Assembly: GCF_000317105.1 (NCBI RefSeq)
Contig: NC_019693.1
Span: 2,914,001 to 2,978,000 of the forward strand
Reading direction: 5' to 3'
Source: Oscillatoria acuminata PCC 6304
Lineage (GTDB): Bacteria > Cyanobacteriota > Cyanobacteriia > Cyanobacteriales > Laspinemataceae
DNA: 64,000 nt
Notes under the pieces: model-generated
Database searches by the model: none
What the model saw: only the letters and a program-made list of their open reading frames with translations
Told to the model about the DNA's origin: nothing
In this document: piece after piece, positions 56,294 through 64,000 of the stretch
Layout: each line of letters begins with the position of its first letter
How positions within the stretch are numbered: position 1 is the stretch's first letter
Program-made: the position numbers and the translations under genes

Positions 56294-56381
56294 TCTTTAT
56301 AGTCAAAAAACAATAAGTCAAGCCAGCCTAATTGCATCCAGAATGACTCCTAAATTTGCAACTAAAATTGCACGAATAAAC

Positions 56382-56412
56382 AAAAAAGGCGCAGAATAAA
56401 CCGCGCCTTGAT
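56382..56412 (-). terminator. rho-independent terminator of the DUF1565/COP23 gene
   Basis: On the minus strand AAGGCGC-GGTTTATTCT-GCGCCTT followed by TTTTG, about 70 bases after the stop codon at 56480. Confidence 0.88.
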
Positions 56413-56479
56413 AGAGGCAAAATGCCCAAGGTGTTGAGAGAAAAAGAAACTAAAGAAAGAGTGGCGATCGCCTGCACCG

Positions 56480-57922
56480 TTATTGAGTTAACCCGCTAAC
56501 AAACCATAATCCCAATGCCGGTTGTAAATTGTGGGCCACCGATTCTAAGGGGGCGATCGCCTCCTCACCAAACTCTTGCACCGGATTGCCCTTGCCTTCC
56601 ACACTAAACGCAATCAATTGCCGCAACACTTGAGTCGGGTCACTGGCATTAAATCCGCTCAATGTAAACAACATATTATCCGGCTGACAACTGTCTTGTA
56701 AATCCTTCACCAAACAAATCACCCGGTCATTATTCACCCGTCCAGTCGCAAACAACATTTTATGCAATTGACCCCCATAAGCTGTTACCTTTTGGTTTAA
56801 CTTTTGAGTCACTTCATTGCAGCGATTTTCTGGTAAATCCACCTCCGAACTCTTCCAAACAATCATTGCTTGGGGAATCGAAGCATACCCTTGTTGAGCC
56901 ACCGTTGCGTAATTTGTGCCGTAGGGTTCGCAGGTAAAATAAGCCCGCTGAGTGCCCGTCGGTTCGTCAGGAGTGGGGGGAATTCCCTGGGGATTGCGGG
57001 CGATCAGTTGATTTTCCCGTTCGTTCCCGCGAAACGTATTACTAGCAGCAATCTGAGGCTGAGATTCAGCGATCGCCACCAACCCATAATCGCTATTATT
57101 TTCGATAATATTCCCCTCTAAAATAGGCCGTGCCGCTTGCGTCACCACAATCCCAATTCGATTTTGGTGAATATGGTTACCGGCAACAACTGGGGCGGCA
57201 TTATGCCCGATCGCCAGGGCAAAACCCGTGTCCTGAAACACATTCCGGCGAATTTCCCCTTTCGACTCCTTCGTTACCGAAATGCCATTTCCCCCATTAT
57301 ACATAAACTGATTATTTTCAATAATCGGTTGAGCCGTCCCGGATACAAAAATTCCCTCACGATTATTATTCGTAAAGGTACTATTTCTCACAATTGCATT
57401 GGCATTTTCTATCCAAACACCAGTCCCATAGGGATTAGGGTTCGTAACGGTCACCCCGAGAATTTGGCTACTATCTCCGGCTAATATTGTAATATTTTGA
57501 CCCGCCCAAATCCGGCTGAGATGGGTGTTTCCTCCGGTAATCACCACCCCGTCACCCCGGCCACTTTCATCCCCGCGCAGAATCACCCCCGGTTGCAGTT
57601 TCAAGGGAAAAACTTCCCCTGCATGATAACGCCCTGCTGCCAATTGAATCACGGTTCCCGACTGCGCCCGTTCCAAAGCAGCAGTAATGGTTCGTAACGC
57701 ATTCTCCTCACTTTGACCGGCACTTACTGAATCATTTCCCCGCTTCGGATCAACATAAATAATCCGTTGCTGGGCGTTCATACTCGGCTGTACCGTGGGA
57801 ACATTTGCCAGGACTTTACCCCCATCTGCTCTCTCTCCTTGACTCCCTAGGGTAACCGTTACTGCACTCAGTAAGGATAAGGTAATTAAAACGAGGGGAT
57901 AGCTGCTGATTTTATTCATCAT
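56480..57922 (-). CDS. exported parallel beta-helix (DUF1565) / COP23 protein
   Basis: 480 residues. Signal peptide (about 1-26). DUF1565/beta-helix (about 53-310) with YVDPKRGNDSVSAGQSEEN, VIQLAAGRYHAGEVFPLKLQ and many NNxxxG coils. The COP23-type domain (about 325-470) has FTCEPYGTNYATVAQQG, RCNEVTQKLNQKV, ATGRVNNDRVICLVKDL and LLF/MLFTLSGF. It is a paralogue of the upstream 753-residue protein without the protease domain, and the two were probably made by duplication. COP23 was first described as a circadian-oscillating membrane-associated protein in Cyanothece; the function of the domain is unknown. Confidence 0.88.
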   Translation of the reverse strand: MMNKISSYPLVLITLSLLSAVTVTLGSQGERADGGKVLANVPTVQPSMNAQQRIIYVDPKRGNDSVSAGQSEENALRTITAALERAQSGTVIQLAAGRYHAGEVFPLKLQPGVILRGDESGRGDGVVITGGNTHLSRIWAGQNITILAGDSSQILGVTVTNPNPYGTGVWIENANAIVRNSTFTNNNREGIFVSGTAQPIIENNQFMYNGGNGISVTKESKGEIRRNVFQDTGFALAIGHNAAPVVAGNHIHQNRIGIVVTQAARPILEGNIIENNSDYGLVAIAESQPQIAASNTFRGNERENQLIARNPQGIPPTPDEPTGTQRAYFTCEPYGTNYATVAQQGYASIPQAMIVWKSSEVDLPENRCNEVTQKLNQKVTAYGGQLHKMLFATGRVNNDRVICLVKDLQDSCQPDNMLFTLSGFNASDPTQVLRQLIAFSVEGKGNPVQEFGEEAIAPLESVAHNLQPALGLWFVSGLTQ

Positions 57923-58415
57923 AGACCAGTTTTTGTGGATTATCTTGATAAGAATTGCATCACATGAACCCTGACGCTAGTGATTAGCTGCTTATATTAA
58001 TGCCCGTCTAAATAAGCCAATTCTTTATAAATTTTCCGGATCTTTTTTTTATTTACTCAAGGGATGGGGAGGATGGGGAGGATGGGGAGGGTGGGGAAGA
58101 TTTACAAGCGTAGATTTCAGTACACCTCCGGTCCCCTCCCCTTGCCAAGGGGAGGGTTAGGGTGGGGTTCTTCTTGGGCGATCGCCAGACCTCCGGTCCC
58201 CTCCCCTTGCCAAGGAGCTAATCTTGTAGGGGTTTTGTAGGGGCCCAATGTGCAGGCCCCTAGCTTTGGAAACTGGACTCTAGCTTTGGAAAACAGACCC
58301 TAGCTTTGGGCGCAAGCATTGCGCCCCTACATATAAAATAACGATTTTTCGTAGGCGGCTTCAAAACCCCTACAAGATTAGGGAAGGGACCGGAGGTGGA
58401 TGTCGGTTTTTTTCC
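57923..58415. repeat. repeat-rich gene-free region
   Basis: Contains a G-rich tandem array (GGATGGGGA x3, 58062-58097); the REP unit CCTCCGGTCCCCTCCCCTTG + CCAAGGGGAGGG at 58124-58165 and a part copy at 58190-58218; two and a half copies of a TAGCTTTGGAAA-type 22-base unit (58262-58310); and a GCGCAAGCATTGCGCCCCTA unit. No ORF. Confidence 0.7.
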
Positions 58416-58469
58416 AAAAAAAAATAGCGGATAGGTATTAATGCTTGCTGCACTAAGCGCTATCCGCTA
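58416..58469 (-). terminator. rho-independent terminator of apcD
   Basis: On the minus strand AGCGGATAG ... CTATCCGCT with an internal loop, followed by nine T. 42 bases after the apcD stop. Confidence 0.9.
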
Positions 58470-58510
58470 GAATCTAGCTAATCAAAATTGGATTTGAAAT
58501 GCTCCTCGAC

Positions 58511-58996
58511 TTAGGACATCGCTTGAACGATGTAGTCAAAGTAGGGGGCAGCAGCCGTGGCATCTTCTTGACTCAGAAGGGCCAGAGATGCTTCTTTGAG
58601 GCAGACAATGGACTCGGCCATTCCTGCCATTGGCACGCCTAGGGCGTTGTACATTTCCCGAGCACCAATGATGCCGATTTTTTCAATCGGTCCTTTGTCC
58701 CCGGCGAGTACGCCATAGGTGGCCAAACGCAGATACCAACCGAAGTCTCGGAGACACTGTGCCCGTTGGCGTTGGCCGTAGGCATTGCCCCCCGGAGAGA
58801 TAAAATCGGGGCGCTTTTGCCATAGGCGTTTGCTGGCTTGCTCCACAATTTTCTTCTCGTTCTCAGCTAACGTGGTCGCAATTCGGACCCGTTGCTGGCC
58901 GGTTTGAAAAAATTGTGTTAAACTGGTGAGTTCCCCGTTCGTCGGATAACGGAGCTCATCGTCGGCTTTGAGAATAACTTGACTTACTACACTCAT
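58511..58996 (-). CDS. apcD: allophycocyanin alpha-B subunit
   Basis: 161 residues from the ATG at 58996 ([20 protein letters not shown]), the standard ApcD start; the upstream in-frame ATG at 59011 adds five residues and is unlikely. ApcD is a phycobilisome-core terminal emitter that passes energy mainly to photosystem I. Seen: [20 protein letters not shown], the chromophore Cys in [19 protein letters not shown] (about 80) and the ending [13 protein letters not shown]. Single gene with its own terminator. Confidence 0.97.
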   Translation of the reverse strand: MSVVSQVILKADDELRYPTNGELTSLTQFFQTGQQRVRIATTLAENEKKIVEQASKRLWQKRPDFISPGGNAYGQRQRAQCLRDFGWYLRLATYGVLAGDKGPIEKIGIIGAREMYNALGVPMAGMAESIVCLKEASLALLSQEDATAAAPYFDYIVQAMS

Positions 58997-59039
58997 GGTT
59001 TTACAAAACATCGGAGATCCATCTGTTGTAGTTTAGCCA

Positions 59040-60506
59040 TTGAGGGGAACACAAATAAAGAGAGGTAATTTTACAGTGAGTGCCACTAATGGGCAAAACA
59101 ATTACGCAGTCGGGGATCGGCAGGATGAAAATTGGCAACAAGGTTGTGCGATCGAAGTAGAAATTGAGGACTTGAGCGACACCGGAGACGGGGTGGGGCG
59201 CTATCAGGGGCGCGTGGTGTTCGTTCCCGATGCAGTTCCTGGGGATCGCCTGTTGGTCCGGCTGGTGCGGGTCAAGCCTCAATATGCCAATGGCAAGCTC
59301 CTAGAGGTCCTAGAACGCTCTCCAAACCGGATTCGCCCCCATTGTATCGTCGCGGATAAATGCGGCGGTTGTCAGTGGCAAAGCGTGGCTTATTCGGCCC
59401 AACTCCAAGCGAAGCAAAATCTCGTCACCCAGGCGATCGCCCGGATTGGCGGAATTGAGCACCCTACAGTAGAACCGATTTTGCCTTCTCCTTCTCCCTT
59501 TGGCTATCGCAACAAAGCCACCTATCCCCTCAGTCGTTCCTCTTCGGGCAAGGTCCAAGCGGGATACTATGAAAAAAATAGTCATCACTTGGTCAACATC
59601 AATCAATGTCCCGTGCAGGACTCCCGATTAAATCCGCTCCTGGCTGAGGTGAAACAGGACATTCAGGACCGGGGATGGTCGATTTACAATGAAACGGAAC
59701 ACCGGGGCAATCTACGGCACCTGGCGCTGCAAATTGGTCGCCGTACAGGACAGATTTTGCTTACTTTGGTCTCTGCCAATCGCAAGTTGATGGATATTGA
59801 GGCTCAGGCGGAGGAATGGTTGAGTCGCTATCCGGATTTGGTGGGTGTTTGCCTCAATTACAACCCCAATCGGACTAATGCGATTTTAGGGGAGGAAACG
59901 CGCTGTGTAGCGGGTCAATCCTATTTTGTGGATGAATTTGCCGGAGTCGAGTTACAACTGCGCTCAGATACGTTTTTTCAGGTGAATCCGGAAACGGCGG
60001 AGGTGCTGTTAGAAACGATCGCCTCTCGCTTGAATTTGCAGGGGACTGAGCGATTGGTGGATGCCTATTGCGGGATTGGCACTTTTACCCTCCCCCTCGC
60101 TAAACGGGTGCAACAGGCGATCGGTTTGGAAATTAATCCAGCAGCGATCGCGATCGCCCAAGAAAATGCTCAACTCAATAGCTTGACCAACGTCTCCTTT
60201 CATGAGGGGTCCGTTGAAAAATTATTGCCACAATTAGAGAGTCTGGGATTACCGCAGGGAGAGAAACCAGATATTGTTTTATTGGATCCCCCGAGAAAAG
60301 GGTGCGATCGCAGCGTCCTGGAGACCCTGATTCAGATTGCACCCCAGCAAATTGTTTACATCAGTTGCAAACCCGCAACCCTCGCCCGGGACCTAAAAAT
60401 CCTCTGTGATAGCGGAATTTATCGCCTAAGTTTCCTACAACCGGCTGATTTCTTTCCCCAAACCTCCCATGTTGAAGCGGTTGCTTTCCTCGTGGCACAG
60501 GGATAA
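59040..60506 (+). CDS. rlmD: 23S rRNA (uracil-C5)-methyltransferase RlmD-like
   Basis: 488 residues from 59040; a GTG at about 59073 (VSATNGQNN...) is an alternative. TRAM domain (about 32-95), then the [4Fe-4S] ligands CIVADKCGGC (about 101-110) with a fourth Cys in NQCPVQD. SAM-binding DAYCGIGTFTLPLA (about 341-354), motif LLDPPRKGCD and the catalytic Cys in VYISCKPATLARD. It methylates a uracil of 23S rRNA (U1939 in E. coli); cyanobacteria may use one enzyme for more than one uracil. Divergent from apcD, with 43 bases between starts. Confidence 0.93.
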   Translation: MRGTQIKRGNFTVSATNGQNNYAVGDRQDENWQQGCAIEVEIEDLSDTGDGVGRYQGRVVFVPDAVPGDRLLVRLVRVKPQYANGKLLEVLERSPNRIRPHCIVADKCGGCQWQSVAYSAQLQAKQNLVTQAIARIGGIEHPTVEPILPSPSPFGYRNKATYPLSRSSSGKVQAGYYEKNSHHLVNINQCPVQDSRLNPLLAEVKQDIQDRGWSIYNETEHRGNLRHLALQIGRRTGQILLTLVSANRKLMDIEAQAEEWLSRYPDLVGVCLNYNPNRTNAILGEETRCVAGQSYFVDEFAGVELQLRSDTFFQVNPETAEVLLETIASRLNLQGTERLVDAYCGIGTFTLPLAKRVQQAIGLEINPAAIAIAQENAQLNSLTNVSFHEGSVEKLLPQLESLGLPQGEKPDIVLLDPPRKGCDRSVLETLIQIAPQQIVYISCKPATLARDLKILCDSGIYRLSFLQPADFFPQTSHVEAVAFLVAQG

Positions 60507-60525
60507 ATGGGAGGATCTCAAGTTT

Positions 60526-60580
60526 GAAAAGAGACCTAACCCCCCAGCCCCCTTCCCTCAGAGGGAAGGGGGAGAAAGAA
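60526..60580. repeat. REP copy (AGAGACCTAACCCCCCAGCC / CCTTCCCTCAGAGGGAAGGG)
   Basis: Inverted copy of the unit repeated at 4790-4927. It follows the rlmD stop and its hairpin may help terminate rlmD. Confidence 0.7.
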
Positions 60581-60621
60581 AGACGTCAATTTCTTCTGTA
60601 CAGCAATAAAAAAGTTGGATT

Positions 60622-60764
60622 AGGGGATTGCAAAATATAAATCATCCAACCGTTCAAGTGAAAGAAGTGTAGGGGCGCAATGCGCAGGCCCTTGGGGCCT
60701 GCGCATTGCGCCCCTACATTGACTACGAACGAACGTTTTGGAGATTTTATTTTTTGGAGTTCCC
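60622..60764. mobile_element. family 2 element (MITE-like), inverted copy
   Basis: Starts TAGGGGATTGCAAAATATAA..., interior GTAGGGGCGCAATGCGCAGG + CCTTGGGG + complement, ends ACGAACGAACGTTTTGGAGA then TTTTATTTTTTGGAGTTCCC. The ends are imperfect inverted repeats. Opposite orientation to the copies at 44911 and 53786. Confidence 0.82.
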
Positions 60765-60995
60765 TTATTCTCCCTCTCCTTTTAAGAGAGGGCTGGGGAG
60801 AGGTTGGAGCGGTTTTTAGGCAAAATTTTAGATGCTCCTGGATAAATTGCCATCAGGGACGATGGGTTTAAGGGGGAGTTTCAAAGAGAGCGATCGCCCA
60901 ATAGTAGAACTTCCCTGGCAAAAATAGGGGGGTTATCTACACCGACAATTGACCGATCGCTTTGTCAAGATTGAAGAGTAACTGGAGGGCAAACC

Positions 60996-61316
60996 ATGAA
61001 TAACTCTATTCAATCAATTTACAACTGGTATCGCAACACACTTCGCAATCCTAAATATCGCTGGTGGATTATTTTGGGAACCGTGGCTTATTTCTTCAGC
61101 CCGATTGATGTTGCTCCAGATTTCATCCCAGTGATTGGGCAACTTGACGATATCGCTCTGGCAACCTTGTTAGTTGCGGAGTTATCTCAAATTGCAATGG
61201 ATTATTTTAAAGCCAGAAAAGGTGAAGTAGAAGAATCCACCAATCCGGTCAATACCGCCTCAACGGTGGGGGGTTCTACGGTAGTAGATGTAGAAGCTAG
61301 TTCCGTCAATCAATAA
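60996..61316 (+). CDS. DUF1232 (YkvA-like) membrane protein
   Basis: 106 residues. Core RWWIILGTVAYFFSPIDVAP then DFIPVIGQLDDIALATLLV (about 22-60) is the DUF1232 signature (SPIDxxPDFIPxxGxxDD) with one or two membrane segments. A Thr/Ser/Val-rich tail follows. Function unknown. Ribosome site GGAGG lies nine bases before the ATG. A terminator follows. Confidence 0.92.
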   Translation: MNNSIQSIYNWYRNTLRNPKYRWWIILGTVAYFFSPIDVAPDFIPVIGQLDDIALATLLVAELSQIAMDYFKARKGEVEESTNPVNTASTVGGSTVVDVEASSVNQ

Positions 61317-61344
61317 TTCATTTATTTAACAAATAGCACCCCTC

Positions 61345-61376
61345 AAGCCTGCTGGATCAGTAGGCTTTGTTTTTTG
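61345..61376 (+). terminator. rho-independent terminator of the DUF1232 gene
   Basis: AAGCCT-GCTGGATCAGT-AGGCTT followed by TGTTTTTT, 29 bases after the stop. Confidence 0.85.
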
Positions 61377-61698
61377 CTAGGGGTAGGGATTGTCCGGTGG
61401 TGAAAGAGGGCGACGAGTTTTATGGTATTTTTAGGGGTTGAAACCGTTTGGAGTGGATACTTTAGTGCCACGGATAACCGTTTGAAAACAACTTGACTTC
61501 ATGGAGAGCAGGACTTTAGCAATTTTTTTTATGAAACCCTAAATGTAGAGGCGATTCGCTTGCTCGCCTCTCTTGTAGCCTGCGTTTGGCGCAAGCCTGC
61601 GCGACAGCGCTTAGGCAGGCTTTGTTTGTGTAGCCCCACCCCAGCGGGTGCGGGTTTTTATGACCCGGGCAAACCTTCGAGAAATGCCGATCGCCATC

Positions 61699-62748
61699 AT
61701 GAAATTTAGTGAACTTGTCCAAAAACTCGCCATTCATCTTCCCGATAGTCCCACGGTTTCTAAGGGGGAGGACCCGGAAATTACGGGAGTTGCAGCAGTA
61801 GAAGAGGCGACTCCCGGGAGTTTGAGTTATATCGAAGGCAGTAAATTTGCCAATCGCATCGCGGGGACGGCAGCGGCGGCGTTGATTTTGCCGATGGATC
61901 CCCAATTGCAGCAACAGGCGAGCGATCGCGGCATCGCCTGGGTGGCGACTCCGGAACCGCGATTATTGTTTGCTCAGGCGATCGCCTTGTTTTATCAACC
62001 CTTTCGACTCTCAGCAGGCATCCATCCCACCGCCTCGATTCATCCGGATGCCACCTTGGGGGAAAATGTGGCGATCGGGGCCTTTGTCTCCATCGCCCAG
62101 GGGGTCAAAATTGCAAATCAGGTCTGCATTCACGCCAACGTTACCCTCTATCCCCATGCTGAAATTGGGGAAGGGACCGTTTTGCATAGCCATTGCACCA
62201 TCCATGAACGCACCCGCATTGGCAAGGGTTGTACGATTCACGCTGGGGCCGTGATTGGGTCCGAAGGGTTTGGATTTGTGCCCTCTCGCGCCGGTTGGGT
62301 GAAAATGGAGCAATCCGGCTATACCGTCCTAGAGGACCGGGTAGAGGTGGGATGTAATAGTAGCATCGACCGTCCCGCCGTCGGGGAAACCCGGATTGGG
62401 GAGAATACAAAAATTGATAATTTAGTGCAGATTGGGCATGGGTGCAAAATTGGCAAAAATTGTGCTCTAGCCGCGCAAGTGGGATTAGCCGGTGGGGTCA
62501 AGTTAGGCAACAATGTGATTTTAGGTGGTCAAGTGGGGGTTTCCAATCAGGTGAAAGTGGGAGATGGGGCAGTCGCCTCCGCCAAATCTGGCCTTCACAC
62601 TGATGTCCCGCCCGGGGCGATCGTCTCTGGTTTTCCAGCAGTTCCCAATAAACTCTGGCTGAAAACCGTTGCCATTTCCAACCGTCTCCCAGAAATGTAT
62701 CAATCCCTCAAGCAACTTCAGCGATTGTTGGGTCCGAAGTCAAATTAG
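61699..62748 (+). CDS. lpxD: UDP-3-O-(3-hydroxyacyl)glucosamine N-acyltransferase LpxD
   Basis: 349 residues from the ATG at 61699 (MKFSELVQKLAIHLPDSP); an in-frame start at 61648 adds 17 residues with no support. LpxD adds the N-linked acyl chain in lipid A synthesis. Seen: the N-terminal uridine-binding domain (about 1-100), then a left-handed beta-helix of hexapeptide repeats (about 105-320: HPTASIHPDATLGENVAIGA, GAVIGSEGFGFVPSRAGWVK) with the active-site His in NLVQIGHGCKIG (about 253), and a C-terminal helix. Single gene. Confidence 0.96.
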   Translation: MKFSELVQKLAIHLPDSPTVSKGEDPEITGVAAVEEATPGSLSYIEGSKFANRIAGTAAAALILPMDPQLQQQASDRGIAWVATPEPRLLFAQAIALFYQPFRLSAGIHPTASIHPDATLGENVAIGAFVSIAQGVKIANQVCIHANVTLYPHAEIGEGTVLHSHCTIHERTRIGKGCTIHAGAVIGSEGFGFVPSRAGWVKMEQSGYTVLEDRVEVGCNSSIDRPAVGETRIGENTKIDNLVQIGHGCKIGKNCALAAQVGLAGGVKLGNNVILGGQVGVSNQVKVGDGAVASAKSGLHTDVPPGAIVSGFPAVPNKLWLKTVAISNRLPEMYQSLKQLQRLLGPKSN

Positions 62749-62768
62749 GATTGCGATTCAACAACAGT

Positions 62769-62925
62769 CACCCGGGAGGGGTTAAAACGTTAGAGGCCTG
62801 TAGAGGCGCTCATAGAAGCGCCCCTACAGATTGTTTTATTTTTATGGGGTGATGTTTTTAGTGGGTTTTTAACCGACTTTAGCTATTAGGCGGGGGTTTA
62901 AACCCCTGCCGGGACCCCGGTCTCT
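62769..62925. repeat. diverged family 3 hairpin element
   Basis: Starts CACCCGGGAGGGGTTAAAAC and ends GGGGGTTTAAACCCCTGCCGGG. The core has TTTTTAGTGGG and CCGACTTTAGCTATTAGGC shared with 1371-1508. An inner GTAGAGGCGCTCATAGAAGC + GCCCCTACAG hairpin replaces the central dyad of the other copy. Confidence 0.65.
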
Positions 62926-63082
62926 TCCGGTGAACTGGGGTTAAAAATTGAGCCGTCTAATTTTTTTATAAAAAATTATGGTTAAAAATCACAGGTTTGA
63001 GGATATATTTTTAACTAGGCCAAATTGAATGATGCGGCTGAATTTTCAGTTTTTAGATCGGGAAGGATAATCATTGAAAGCA

Positions 63083-63508
63083 ATGAGTGAAATTGCTACA
63101 ACCCCCCTTAAAGGAAAGGCGCTGCTTCAAAAAGTAAAAGAACTCTCGCACTTACCCCGCCGAGAAACCGCCAAGCGCTGCGGATACTACAGCAAGTCAA
63201 AAAATGAAGAGTACCGGGTAAACCTCACGGACTTTTATGATGCCGTGCTGGAAGCTCGTGGGATTCCCCTGAGTCCAGAGGGGTCAAAAGATGGTCGCGG
63301 TCGAGAGGCAACTTATCGAGTCAGCGTCCACAAAAACGGACAAATTGTCATTGGTTCAACTTATACCCAGTCAATGGGATTAAAGCCCGGTGATGAGTTT
63401 GAAATTAAACTGGGTTACAAGCACATCCACCTGATTCAGGTCGATAGCAGTAAAAATGACTTCCTCAACGAAGACGATGAGGAGTTCGACGAAGACGATG
63501 ACGATTAG
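63083..63508 (+). CDS. cyAbrB-type transcriptional regulator
   Basis: 141 residues from the ATG at 63083 (MSEIATTPLKGKALLQKVKE). A TTG at 63074 lies at better spacing from GGAAGG (63061-63066) and would add three residues, so the exact start is open. This family is specific to cyanobacteria and regulates carbon/nitrogen and redox responses. The N-terminal half (about 1-75) carries REtAKRCGYYSK-type residues (RRETAKRCGYYSKSKNEEYR). The C-terminal AbrB-like domain is YRVSVHKNGQIVIGSTYTQS then MGLKPGDEFEIKLG (about 87-120). A strongly acidic tail (EDDEEFDEDDDD) ends the protein. Followed by a terminator. Confidence 0.92.
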   Translation: MSEIATTPLKGKALLQKVKELSHLPRRETAKRCGYYSKSKNEEYRVNLTDFYDAVLEARGIPLSPEGSKDGRGREATYRVSVHKNGQIVIGSTYTQSMGLKPGDEFEIKLGYKHIHLIQVDSSKNDFLNEDDEEFDEDDDD

Positions 63509-63569
63509 AGAACTGCAAAACAACCGATTGTTTTAGTCGAGTTTTCTAAACATTCCTTCAAAAATTAGA

Positions 63570-63625
63570 CCAGTCCCCCTCCTTTCCGGCTCAGTTTAGC
63601 CTGAACGAGGGGGACTGGTTTCTTT
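63570..63625 (+). terminator. strong rho-independent terminator after cyAbrB
   Basis: CCAGTCCCCCTC ... GAGGGGGACTGG with an inner loop, followed by TTTCTTTA, about 60 bases after the stop. Confidence 0.88.
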
Positions 63626-63662
63626 ATGGTTAACCCGTTTTCCCCGGGATGAGTCTGGGAAA

Positions 63663-64000
63663 TCAACGGTTGCGTGCCGTGAGCTTATCCGGATTAGGGC
63701 CTGGAGATGCAGACCGGGGTGGAACTGCGGAGTCAAGCTGTTCCGGGCTCTGTTCCTCTGAAGCAGGGGGGAAGAGTTGAGACTGTAAGGAAGGGTCGCT
63801 GACGGTATGAGAAAGTGGTGCTAAAGCCATCGCAAACCGAGCGTGTTCTTCCAGTTGTTCTGTAGAAGAGAGCAGATCCCCAAGGATTAGCAAAATATTG
63901 CGGATACTCTCAAACAAAGCTGGATCGCCGGTTAACTCTTCCAAATCCGAGGTAATTTTTTGGACATTTTGGAACGTGGCGCGGGCTGAATCTAGGGTTT
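63663..64000 (-). CDS. MlaD/MCE family protein, C-terminal part (runs off the window)
   Basis: The reading frame is open from the window edge (64000) to the stop at 63663. It encodes ...TLDSARATFQNVQKITSDLE ELTGDPALFESIRNILLILG... then a Pro/Ser-rich tail. The heptad-like helix with SARATFQNVQKIT and GDPALFESIRNIL resembles the C-terminus of cyanobacterial MlaD (MCE) substrate-binding subunits of lipid-transport ABC systems. The MCE domain itself would lie outside the window. A TTG at 63942-63944 is not the true start. Confidence 0.75.
   Translation of the reverse strand, partial: TLDSARATFQNVQKITSDLEELTGDPALFESIRNILLILGDLLSSTEQLEEHARFAMALAPLSHTVSDPSLQSQLFPPASEEQSPEQLDSAVPPRSASPGPNPDKLTARNR

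Noticed and set aside
61516-61914. 132-codon minus-strand frame over the lpxD start
   Set aside because: Antisense to the well-supported LpxD N-terminus; composition typical of a shadow frame.

Overview
The window comes from a cyanobacterium. It carries apcD (allophycocyanin alpha-B), psb30, a cyAbrB regulator, a TPP-riboswitch-controlled thiC, two COP23-type proteins, a DUF1232 protein and very many copies of the HIP1 octamer GCGATCGC. The many multi-PAS sensors, transposable elements and repeats fit a large-genome filamentous (Oscillatoriales-like) organism, but the species is not determined here.

Layout. 1-0.8 kb: Uma2-type nuclease. 0.8-13.2 kb: a minus-strand chemotaxis or phototaxis operon, read as cheW - MCP - MCP - cheA/REC hybrid - cheW-like. 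The second MCP carries an ethylene-receptor (ETR1-like) membrane domain with the copper ligands in register. The first MCP has a related three-helix domain without those ligands. 13.3-14.8 kb: an intact IS66-family element with 8-bp target duplications, sitting just upstream of that operon. 15-20 kb: an accessory island with a short NB-ARC (STAND) ATPase, four copies of a roughly 200-bp promoter module heading small ORFs, a DUF4177-like/DUF2085-like gene pair, an inverted-repeat element and a PEP-CTERM protein. 21-29 kb: CheY-like regulator, riboswitch plus thiC, a convergent restriction-modification pair, a Tat-exported amine oxidase and a GAF-PAS-adenylate cyclase. 29-34 kb: a gene graveyard holding a retropepsin-like protein, a DUF4160/DUF2442 pair, a Uma2 gene split by a MITE, broken HicB and ParE genes, and an RTX-type protein between two copies of the pyrE 3' end. 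35.3-37.7 kb: a group II intron with reverse transcriptase/maturase/HNH ORF, inserted in the anticodon loop of a tRNA-Ile(CAU) gene. 38-47 kb: anchored protein, CorC/HlyC transporter, RHH protein, queC, a membrane-protein gene interrupted by an IS1182-type element, a split UPF0016 manganese-exporter pair, a YkgJ-like protein and psb30. 47-64 kb: response regulator, PAS-Crp regulator, recJ, a trypsin/beta-helix/COP23 protein and its protease-less paralogue, apcD, rlmD, DUF1232, lpxD, cyAbrB and the 3' end of an mlaD-like gene.

Mobile DNA is a main theme. Family 1 MITEs (three copies, terminal CTAGCCCTGTCAAGGT) keep visible target duplications, and one has inactivated a gene. Family 2 elements (four copies, imperfect ends around AACGTTCGTTCG) lie between housekeeping genes. 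Two full IS elements and the group II intron have exact ends.

Most notable: (i) the group II intron that splits a tRNA anticodon; (ii) the ethylene-receptor-like chemoreceptor next to its degenerate partner; (iii) the repeated promoter/small-ORF cassettes beside the STAND ATPase; (iv) direct repeats of the pyrE 3' end flanking the RTX gene. All function calls rest on reading motifs; no database search was run.
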